Positions 6,256 through 13,700 of a DNA stretch of 14,768 nt are shown piece after piece. The notes below the pieces were generated by a model, which ran no database searches, was not told the origin of the DNA, and saw only the letters and a list, made by a program, of their open reading frames with translations. The stretch lies in NCBI GenBank assembly GCA_002316385.1, contig DCDL01000058.1, positions 115,125-129,892 on the forward strand, given 5' to 3'. The translations under genes were made by a program, and so were the position numbers. Each line of letters opens with the position of its first letter. Position 1 is the first letter of the stretch. This DNA is from Clostridium sp. UBA1056 (GTDB lineage Bacteria > Bacillota > Clostridia > Clostridiales > Clostridiaceae).

Positions 6256-6437
6256 ATTAACGCTCAGACGTTTCGAATAACTAAATCAAAGATTTAGACT
6301 CTTACTTATTCAAATGGCATTGGCTAACAATAATATTAAAGTGCATTTTCAATATTTTATATAAAATTAGTAATATATTTTGCGAAAGTCCTATTTTTTT
6401 ATCTCTATTCTACTTTTTTAATTATTTATAAAGTTTT
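6256..6437. other. Unrelated sequence joining the array to sstT
   Basis: No gene. It contains a nested hairpin (CTAAATC 6281-6287 with GATTTAG 6291-6297, and outside it GAATAA 6275-6280 with TTATTC 6306-6311). At about 6384-6392 the short word AAAGTCCTAT followed by a T run recalls half of the cassette terminator, as if sequence had been inserted after the regulator stop. Confidence 0.4.
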
Positions 6438-6480
6438 AAAGCCTCTTAGGGTAGTTTATAAGCTATCCTAGGAGGCTTTT
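6438..6480. terminator. Terminator between regulator 3 and sstT (convergent)
   Basis: AAAGCCTCTTAGGGTAG at 6438-6454 pairs with CTATCCTAGGAGGCTTT at 6463-6479. The two imperfect positions are G-U in plus-strand RNA and A-C mismatches in minus-strand RNA, and the plus side ends in a T run, so it works best for the regulator direction but may serve both genes. Confidence 0.8.
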
Positions 6481-6512
6481 ATAAGTGTAAAAATTACGCT
6501 AGTATTTAGTTC

Positions 6513-7748
6513 TTATTTAAGTATATTGATTTTTTTACCTTCTTTACGCCACTTACTAAATTCAGCTGTTGCTGTGAAAAGTGCATCTGTAGATGAGTTA
6601 AGTGCAGTTTCGGCAGAATCTTGTATGACACCTACGATGAACCCTACACCAACTACCTGCATAGCAATGTCAGCTGGAATTCCGAATAGGCTACATGCTA
6701 GAGGAATAAGTAATAGTGAACCACCAGCCACTCCAGAAGCACCGCAAGCACTTACCGCAGAAAGCAGACTAAGGATTATTGCTGTACCAATATCCACTTG
6801 AATACCGAGAGTATGAACAGCTGCAAGGGTCAAAACAGAAATAGTAATAGCCGCTCCCCCCATGTTGATGGTAGCCCCTAATGGAATTGATACTGAATAA
6901 GTATCTTTATCTAAACCTAGCTCTTCACATAAACTCATATTTACAGGAATGTTAGCAGCTGAACTACGTGTAAAGAATGCTGTAATGCCACTTTCTTTTA
7001 AGCATTTAAATACAAGTGGGTATGGATTTTGACGAATATATACGTACACCATAATTGGATTCACAACAAGAGCTACAAAGAACATACAGCCAATCAAAAG
7101 TAAAATTAATTTTCCATAGCTAAGTAGTGAAGCTATACCACTTGTGATAATAGTATCTATTACAAGGCCCATGATTCCTAATGGTGCAAAGTTTATAACC
7201 CATACAACCACTTGAGATAATGCATCAGAAACGTTAGAAATCATTAATTTTGTAGAATCAGCGGCATTTTTTAAAGCAAGGCCAAGAATTACTGCCCAAG
7301 CTAATATACCAATGTAGTTTGCATTAAAAAGTGCTTTTACTGGATTATCAACTAGGTTTAATAGTAATGCCTTAAGAACCTCAACTACACCACCAGGAGG
7401 TGTAACATTTTCAACACCAGCTGCAAGGGTTAGGCTTACCGGGAACAAAAAGCTTGCAACAACGGCTGTAAGTGCCGCTAAGAATGTTCCTAAAAGATAA
7501 AGTAGAATAACGGTTTTCATATTGGTTTCTTGACCACTTTTGTGTTGGGAAATGGCTCCTATTACCAAGAATAATACTAGAACAGGTGCAATGGCTTTTA
7601 AAGCACCTACAAATAAAGAGCCTAAAATTGCTATTGGTTTTGCTACATCAGGAATGGCTACAGCCAATATAATACCGATGATTAAACCTATAATTATTCG
7701 TTTTACTAAACTTAATTGATTCCATTTCTTCATCAAATTCTTCATCAT
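6513..7748 (-). CDS. sstT: Na+/serine-threonine symporter SstT
   Basis: Inner-membrane Na+-coupled symporter taking up serine and threonine, of the DAACS (dicarboxylate/amino acid:cation symporter) family. The 411-residue length is close to that of the E. coli protein. Multiple hydrophobic segments are obvious, and the family's re-entrant and substrate-site signatures are present: TRSSAANIPVN at about 260-270, GATINMGGAAIT at 291-302, ACGASGVAGGS at 334-344 and QDSAETALNSSTD at 376-388. The TRSSAANIPVN/CEELGL block separates SstT from glutamate or dicarboxylate members. AGGAGG lies five bases before the first ATG and eight before a second ATG, so translation may begin at either Met1 or Met2. 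It is a single-gene unit, convergent with the regulator array. Its G+C content is visibly higher than that of its neighbours. No T-box or known riboswitch is recognised upstream. Confidence 0.93.
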   Translation of the reverse strand: MMKNLMKKWNQLSLVKRIIIGLIIGIILAVAIPDVAKPIAILGSLFVGALKAIAPVLVLFLVIGAISQHKSGQETNMKTVILLYLLGTFLAALTAVVASFLFPVSLTLAAGVENVTPPGGVVEVLKALLLNLVDNPVKALFNANYIGILAWAVILGLALKNAADSTKLMISNVSDALSQVVVWVINFAPLGIMGLVIDTIITSGIASLLSYGKLILLLIGCMFFVALVVNPIMVYVYIRQNPYPLVFKCLKESGITAFFTRSSAANIPVNMSLCEELGLDKDTYSVSIPLGATINMGGAAITISVLTLAAVHTLGIQVDIGTAIILSLLSAVSACGASGVAGGSLLLIPLACSLFGIPADIAMQVVGVGFIVGVIQDSAETALNSSTDALFTATAEFSKWRKEGKKINILK

Positions 7749-8469
7749 ATTTTCCTCCTATAACATAAGATAAAAACTAAATAAGGTGAAGTGGTTTTAA
7801 ATTTGTTGCTAAAGAACCTCTAGGTAAAAACAAGTTTATCATAAATCTTCAATAATGTGAAGTAGAACTGTGCTGAATTTTCAATTAATTAGTGGATATC
7901 CTTACATATATCTCCTACAAAATAAATAGTTTGAAAATACATTTTTTTTAAAAGTATCATTTAAAAGAAGTGTTTCTTTGATTTAACTATTAATGTAATT
8001 ACATTTAAAATCCTAACAAAGTCACCTTTATTACAGCATTTACTTATTATCCAAGCAATATTAAAATATATAATTACACATTTCAATACTGTTTTAGGAT
8101 AGTACTTCTTCAATTCTTCATTTAAAATAAGAATTTATTTAATATAAATAACTTAGTGAAATTTGCAATTTTAAAATAGAGATTACTTCCTTGTAAGATA
8201 TGGACTTTTATGTATCTCATAATTTAAGTTGGCTTAATTCTAATGTTATCAGTTAAAAATAGCATATAAATTAAAGTATCTCCAGAATACCATTTACAAT
8301 TATGACAATCACTTAATTGACTGATATTTATTCAATTTATGGTAAGTACTTCTTATTTTGTTCTATTTTTTATAACCTCATTTTAAAAAATATATGAAAC
8401 CCTGTTTTTATTTTTCATATATATTAAGGTTAAAATATGCTTTTATATAAACAGTTTTCTTTACTTCAG

Positions 8470-8625
8470 AGTGGGTTTTTACTTCCACTAAAGCTTACTA
8501 ACAGACTTCTTAGTATCAGTATTTTTGATACTAAGAAGTCGTTGTCCTTTAGGGAAAATCGTTATCCAGGGTCGTACCCGCTCTAATACTCCCACTTTGA
8601 GAAGATGGGAGTATTAGAGCGGGTA
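8470..8625. ncRNA. Candidate structured RNA or dispersed hairpin element
   Basis: Three hairpins in 156 bases. AGTGG 8470-8474 pairs with CCACT 8485-8489. A perfect 15-bp stem joins 8504-8518 and 8526-8540. A perfect 20-bp stem joins 8575-8594 and 8606-8625, with an 11-base loop. The linkers (for example around 8541-8574, with TCCTTTAGGGA and CCAGGG) are much richer in G+C than the surrounding DNA. No open frame fits. Long exact stems with G+C-rich linkers in an A+T-rich gap suggest a conserved structured RNA or a mobile intergenic repeat. The strand is undecided: neither end has a clear U-run terminator and I see no convincing promoter. I cannot assign it to a known RNA family by eye. Confidence 0.5.
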
Positions 8626-8757
8626 GTCATCGTATAAAAGTGCTTATGTTTCATTTTTCACTTTAAAAGGTAAGGAAAGATAAGAGAAAAGACCATTTTA
8701 TGCAAATGGCTCTTGAAGAAGAATTCTTTAGTTAAGCTGTGAAATACACCTAGGGGG

Positions 8758-8815
8758 CTATGGAACATTTTAAAATGTTTCATAGATAAAGTTTTAAAAT
8801 GTTAACATTTTAAAA
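8758..8815. repeat. A+T palindromes downstream of the lysin gene
   Basis: 8758-8785 is an inverted repeat (CTATG-g-AACATTTT / AAAATGTT-t-CATAG, one mismatch, no loop). 8792-8815 is a perfect 24-base palindrome centred on GTTAAC. Both are built from ACATTTTAAAA words. They follow the end of the late operon and may help terminate it, although neither is a classical G+C-rich terminator. Confidence 0.6.
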
Positions 8816-8867
8816 TTTTAAATAAATAATATCTATTTACCTAATATAAAAATAAGAGTATTACTAA

Positions 8868-9926
8868 TTACACTCCAAAGTAATTTAATATTTCATTAGC
8901 AATTGTGGTAGCAAAGTCATCTTGTCTGCTTCTTAACAAATCAGCATCACTAGAGTTGGTTATAAAGGCAGTTTCAACAAGTATTGCAGGCATATTTGTT
9001 AATCTTAATACTGCGAAATCTTCTTCTTTATGCCCCCTATTAGAGATTCCAAATTTATTAGCTATAGCTTCTGATATATTCCTTGATAATTCTTTATTTT
9101 TATCATCAGTGTTAGGATAAGTATAACACTCTGTTCCAAGAGCTGATGAAACTGCTGCATTAGTATGAATAGATACGAATAGTGTTGAACCCCAGCTATT
9201 AGCCTGCTCTGCTCTTCCTTCTAAACTTACGTATGCGTCAGATGTTCTAGAATACGCAACAGATATACCATTTTGTGTTAATATATTACCTACTTTTTTT
9301 GATATAGATAAAACAACATCTTTCTCATTAAGTCCATTACCTACAGCACCTGGATCACTACCACCATGGCCTGGATCAATGAATACTTTTTTAATACCGC
9401 CTACTGGTGGTAATGTTGTTCCACCTCCATAACTTACACCATCAGAATCATCAAATTCGCCTTCAAAAACTCTAATTTCAATTCTATTTACATTGGAACC
9501 GCTTCCAGGCAGTCCTGCATCTGATCCTGAAGTATCTAAAGTTCCTGGTAAGTTATATTTAGATTTTATATTGTTCATTATTGTTGGATTTGCATTACTA
9601 ACCCATGGTAGCCAATTTCCATTGTTATAAGTTCTATACATAACAACATAATCACTGTCTAAAAAATTACCACTAATATCACTTACTTTTATCTGTAATG
9701 CCTCCATTGCTAAATTTGGAAGTCCAGCATAGTCACCTTCTAAACTTGTAACATATGGTAGCCATCCTTTTTCCTTTGTATATGTTCTATAATGCAACAT
9801 ATAAGGCTTACTAGATGAAGTTTTTAATTCTATACCATCTATTCTACTTTCAGATACACCTCCAACCAGTCTACTCCATGTATTTCCTACTAAATATTTC
9901 ATTGAGCTTAGTTGTACTTCAACCAT
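8868..9926 (-). CDS. N-acetylmuramoyl-L-alanine amidase (phage endolysin, ChW + Amidase_3)
   Basis: Cleaves the bond between N-acetylmuramic acid and the stem peptide's L-alanine in peptidoglycan, releasing phage at lysis. It has 352 residues. The C-terminal half (about 178-352) is an Amidase_3 domain with the zinc ligands and catalytic residue in place: His187 in DPGHGG, Glu201 in LNEKD, His254 in SIHTNA and Glu318 in VETAFITN. The N-terminal half carries two ChW-like repeats (YRTYTKEKGWLPYVTSLEGDYAGLP near 46-70 and a second near 97-140, with conserved Trp and AGLPG), which probably bind the cell surface. A Gly/Pro-rich linker at about 160-178 joins them. The binding module precedes the catalytic one, the reverse of many endolysins. 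There is no signal peptide, so it needs the holin encoded upstream. A GAAGGA box eight bases before the ATG supports the start. Confidence 0.92.
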   Translation of the reverse strand: MVEVQLSSMKYLVGNTWSRLVGGVSESRIDGIELKTSSSKPYMLHYRTYTKEKGWLPYVTSLEGDYAGLPNLAMEALQIKVSDISGNFLDSDYVVMYRTYNNGNWLPWVSNANPTIMNNIKSKYNLPGTLDTSGSDAGLPGSGSNVNRIEIRVFEGEFDDSDGVSYGGGTTLPPVGGIKKVFIDPGHGGSDPGAVGNGLNEKDVVLSISKKVGNILTQNGISVAYSRTSDAYVSLEGRAEQANSWGSTLFVSIHTNAAVSSALGTECYTYPNTDDKNKELSRNISEAIANKFGISNRGHKEEDFAVLRLTNMPAILVETAFITNSSDADLLRSRQDDFATTIANEILNYFGV

Positions 9927-9947
9927 AATTAAAATCCTTCTTTCTTT

Positions 9948-10199
9948 TTAACCTACTTTTTCTAATTCTAAACACTCTTTCAAGTTTATAATTGCTAATT
10001 TGTGTATTTTACCTACTGCTTGTCTACTGATACAAAGTTCAGTTGCTATTTCTTAATCAGTACATTTATTATAGTATTTATTCAATAACACATATTTTTG
10101 TTGTTTATTTATAATTCTATTAAGTTCAAGTTCATCTAGAAATATTTTATGTTCAACTTCAATATAGTCATTTATTATAACAAGTACATTATCATTCAT
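9948..10199 (-). pseudogene. Sigma-region-4-like small gene broken by one in-frame stop
   Basis: Between holin and lysin, an 84-codon frame begins MNDNVLVIINDYIEVEHK seven bases after the holin stop and ends with TAA at 9948-9950. It is open except for a single TAA at codon 49 (10053-10055). Reading across it gives YYNKCTD-stop-EIATELCISRQAVGKIHKLAI, a helix-turn-helix like sigma-70 region 4 or small phage late regulators. The stop falls at the start of the HTH, and one base change from AAA or GAA would produce it. The product as encoded is a 48-residue fragment without the DNA-binding motif, unless the stop is read through or translation restarts. The intact ancestor may have been a late-gene regulator. 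Its position in the lysis cassette recalls clostridial operons that pair holin-like genes with sigma-like factors. Confidence 0.75.
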
Positions 10200-10206
10200 T
10201 TCACAA

Positions 10207-10452
10207 TCACTTATTAATTTGTTTTATCAATTGATTTGCATATACACTTGTCCCTACTACTAGTACCCCTTGTATTAAAGCATTAATATTGCATCCCATA
10301 AGCCACATGGATAAACCTATGCCTAAAGGTAATAAGATTACAGGTATATATTTATCTTGTACCTTTTCAGTACCTTTCAAAATCATACCCAATACATAAA
10401 TTACTGGTATAAGTATTAGAGCATTTTCTGTAATGTAGTTAATAAAATCCAT
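10207..10452 (-). CDS. Phage holin, Hol44-like (holin superfamily V)
   Basis: 81-residue membrane protein with hydrophobic segments at about 10-27 (ALILIPVIYVLGMILKG), 35-53 (YIPVILLPLGIGLSMWLMG) and 56-78 (ALIQGVLVVGTSVYANQLI), short polar turns and a Lys-rich end. Length, segment spacing and the DKYIPVILLPLGIGLS stretch fit the Hol44-type phage holin family. Holins collect in the cytoplasmic membrane and open it at a set time, letting the amidase reach the wall. A strong Shine-Dalgarno, AGGGGTG, sits seven bases before the ATG, immediately after the stop of the upstream XhlA-like gene (15-base gap). The broken sigma-like gene follows after seven bases and then the lysin, so this is a compact lysis operon on the minus strand. 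The assignment rests on pattern, not a database search. Confidence 0.8.
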   Translation of the reverse strand: MDFINYITENALILIPVIYVLGMILKGTEKVQDKYIPVILLPLGIGLSMWLMGCNINALIQGVLVVGTSVYANQLIKQINK

Positions 10453-10467
10453 TGTTCATCACCCCTT

Positions 10468-10701
10468 TCATTTAAAAATATTGCTCTGGATCACATAAAA
10501 AAAGAATCCTATGAGGCTTGTCGACATAAGTCCTATTAACCAGTTTATACTCTTTATTTGTGCTTCAAGTTTTTCACACAGATTATCCATTTTAACATCT
10601 GTAGCAGCTCTTCCTCTTTCAAGTTCATCTATACGTTTGCTGTGGTCATTTAGCCTAGTATCATGCACTCCTAATTTATGTTCTATCAGTTCATAATTCA
10701 T
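10468..10701 (-). CDS. XhlA-like holin-associated membrane protein
   Basis: 77 residues from the preferred start. An N-terminal, highly charged helical stretch (about 3-50, with DTRLNDHSKRIDELERG and a heptad pattern) is probably a coiled coil, followed by one membrane segment at about 53-71 (LIGLMSTSLIGFFFYVIQS) and a short tail. This matches the XhlA (haemolysin XhlA) family found beside holins in PBSX-like and other Gram-positive prophages, where XhlA acts with the holin and endolysin in lysis. The frame could extend 11 codons upstream to an ATG at 10734, but that start lies inside the tail-gene stop and terminator hairpin. The ATG at 10701 is preceded by GGAAGG six bases away and begins MNYELIEHK, so it is preferred. 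The holin gene follows after 15 bases. Confidence 0.85.
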   Translation of the reverse strand: MNYELIEHKLGVHDTRLNDHSKRIDELERGRAATDVKMDNLCEKLEAQIKSINWLIGLMSTSLIGFFFYVIQSNIFK

Positions 10702-10721
10702 GGTACACCTTCCATATCTAA

Positions 10722-10761
10722 AAATTAGAAGCACTTAATTTGCATTAAGTGCTTCTAATTT
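10722..10761 (-). terminator. Intrinsic terminator between tail-fibre and lysis genes
   Basis: A perfect 18-bp stem (10722-10739 with 10744-10761, loop TTGC). In minus-strand RNA it is followed by a short U run (complement of 10721-10725). The stem includes the last codons and stop of the tail-fibre gene, and the XhlA-like start lies only about 20 bases beyond. It should reduce, or make conditional, read-through into the lysis genes. Confidence 0.85.
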
Positions 10762-13700
10762 CTCTATTCTTTCCTGTTGCTCTTGTACTATCTTCCAAAG
10801 TATACTACACATACTATATTGGTTAATCCCATCACTATTATAAGGATTTAATACGTTTCGCGCTTCTTCTGTAAGTTCTTCTAGAATAAATCCTAGCTTG
10901 ACATCTGCTTCTATACTATTCCCATTTTCATCTATACCAGTAGACATTTTATTTACAGTTTCTACTTCTGTTTTTAGATTATATTTTTTAATCCTACTAT
11001 TTTTAAGTATATCCAAGAAGTTTATATCATTAGGTTCTTGGATATTAGTTTTAAATTTTATACTAGAAGCAGCAATAAATTCACTAGCCGCCATGCTACA
11101 ATAACCATCATCCCCTGTATAACGTGCTTGCACTTGTGGAATTGATCCGTGCAAGAGTTTAAGCATTGTTGCATTGTTGTAAATCATTGCATGTCCATCA
11201 TAACCATAATTAATAGATACATATCTAGTACCACCATTGCTATTACCATTAAATAATCTAAATGCACCAGCACTATCTACTGAGATATAAGTAATTGGAT
11301 TATACTGCATACGAATAGCACTATCAGAGCCATCTATTCTGCAATTATCTCCAAATAATTTTATTTGGTAATCGTTAGGTTGTAATCTTCCTGTAAAAGT
11401 TATATCACCATTAGTATCTCCATATAATACTGTAGCACCAGCTTTATTTTTTATAGTTAATGCTCCATTATATATTGTAAATCCATTCTTATCCAACTTA
11501 GTTGAAACTGTATTAATAGACTTACCATCGCCTAACGCAGTATTAACAGAACTTATAATAGCATCAGGAGTTATTTTTTGTTCTGCGGTTTTAATTCTAG
11601 CATCTATTGAAGTCTCATTTATGATATGAGTTCTTCCATTAGCAGTTTCTTTATAACCTCCACTAACTTCGCTATTGAATAAATCAATCCAAGTTACTCC
11701 ATCACTAGATACTTGCAATTTATGCTTGTATATTCTTCCATCAGAATAGTAATGCCATATCTTTAACATATCTATATCACTTCTTATTGAGCCTAAATCA
11801 AGTTGTACATACTGCCAATTCCCAGAAGCACAACTAACATATTTATCTGCCTTAGTATCATCATCTGTCAAATAGGCTGGATTGCTTAAAACTACACTTC
11901 CTGTTGGTACTAACCCTTTTGCTATGTTAGTATCGCCAGCCATCACCTTTAGCTCGACCCAATGGTTACTTGTATTTGCAGTAGAACCATTTAACCAATC
12001 CCTTATATACCTAAAAGCTACAACTTTCCTTTGAGTGGTTTGCTCTACGGAAGTTACTTTGCTACTAATTTTATCTAGATTAATAGCTATTTCTGCATTT
12101 TTATCAGACACAGTTTTTATAGATGCATCTACATCTTCTGGAGCTGGTGTCCAGTCTGTGGCTTTGTTTCCTTTTTCTATTTTTAAATTTCTTATAAAAA
12201 AGTATGCCCACTGTATATTTTCAAAATCAACAAAATTATAAACATCACTACTATAATTTGTAACATTGACTGTTACTGATACTTTAGACCAAGTATTATC
12301 ACTTGTAGTAGTAACTGTTGCGGTACCTAAATCACATATTTGCACTTTAAGCTTAATAGGGGTATTCTGAGATCCTCTAAACTCGAATGACACTGTCCAA
12401 TAGCCATTAGATGTTATAACATTATTAAACCTTAATATACCATTGTTACTAGAATTACCTACAAAATATAATCCATTAGGGCATTCATTGTGTGGTCTAG
12501 TATAGGTTTGATTATTAACAGCTGAAATATTTGTTGTTGATTTATAATAATTCCTTCCACCAACACTAATATTATCTATAGCACCATTAACAGTATTAGT
12601 TACATCATCTTTGCTAACCTTTAAAGATATGCTCTCTTTGAGTTGTTTAATGCTAGTTTCTTGTGCAGTAACCGTAGAATTAAGTCCGGTTATACTCTTA
12701 GCATGAGCAGTAACAGTTGCTGTAGTACCATCTAATGTCTTTTTCACTTCATTAGTTTTAGTTTCTACCTCAGTTATTTGTCCCGATAAAGCATCTATAG
12801 TACTTGTATGACGTCCTATGGTCTTATTAATAGAATCCACTGTGGCTACAGTAGAATTATACTCATCCTTAAGTTGTAATGTCTTACCACCTTTAATTAT
12901 TGTAGTATTACTTATTATAGCCTTAATTTCTCCTTGCTGAATATTTAAAGCAGTTGTATTACTCTCTGTAGCCTCTTTGATTGTAGATACTGCACTTGCT
13001 AGGCTTGTGGAATAATCAAATTCAACTGTAGGTGATATTAAACTTCTGTCTGTTATAAAATAGCCATCTTTAAATTGCTTCATGTATTGATCCACTTTTA
13101 TAGGAGTTTCTACAGGTATTACAAGTTGATAATAAACTGTAGTAGGATTGTTTTTTAACCATGTTTTAAATCCTGGAACATCTTGTGTTGTTAGTTTGGA
13201 TTTTAATATACTAATATAAACTCTTGAAGCATTAGAAACTATTCTTATACCTTCAGCATCCACATCGACATTTACTATATTTATTCCAGTACTAAATTTA
13301 TCACATATTATATTATATATATCTGTATAAACAAGTTCAGGGGATACATCAATGGCAAATATAACAGTGTTTGCTTTAGTTGCTGCTAATACAACATCTT
13401 GCTCACCATTTAAAATAATTTTATTAGCATTTTTTATTACAATTTTTTTATTTAAATCTAATATATCTCTTGTTCCATTTGGTAAACTTCTTAAAGGCTC
13501 TTTTAATGGAACTAAATTATCTTGACCTCTGTATGCTTCATATTTAGTTGCAGTTTCACCTTGTTCAAGTTGAATTTGTGCATCTTTTATCTCGGTTATT
13601 GTACCGTAAGGCATACCTATTCTAATATAGTCACAATCTATGTCTATTAACTTTTTGTCTTCACCTGATATTAAAGGCATGTAACCTGAAATATAAGTTT

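Larger units (their letters stand above)
7749..8867. other. 1.1-kb intergenic region between sstT and the lysin gene
   Basis: No credible gene on either strand. The part next to sstT (7749 to about 8440) is A+T rich with scattered stops; I see nothing identifiable beyond the sstT ribosome binding site. The part from about 8470 to 8625 holds the hairpin block listed separately. A possible weak minus-strand terminator lies at 8691-8712 (CCATTT / AAATGG arms followed on that strand by a U-rich run), and A+T palindromes at 8758-8815 lie just past the lysin gene. Confidence 0.6.

Noticed and set aside
6526..6801. 91-codon plus-strand ORF antisense to sstT
   Set aside because: It overlaps the conserved C-terminus of SstT and has no independent support.
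7749..7920. Possible T-box or amino-acid riboswitch upstream of sstT
   Set aside because: No T-box TGGNACCGCG-like motif and no terminator/antiterminator pair were found in the leader.
8470..8815. CRISPR-like repeat cluster
   Set aside because: The repeats are inverted rather than direct, are not regularly spaced, and have no unique spacers between equal repeats.
7749..8867. Prophage attachment site or integrase near the lysin gene
   Set aside because: No integrase, no tRNA gene and no duplicated core sequence could be found in the window.
8905..9120. 71-codon plus-strand ORF antisense to the amidase
   Set aside because: It covers the catalytic half of a well-supported lysin gene and is a reading-frame shadow.
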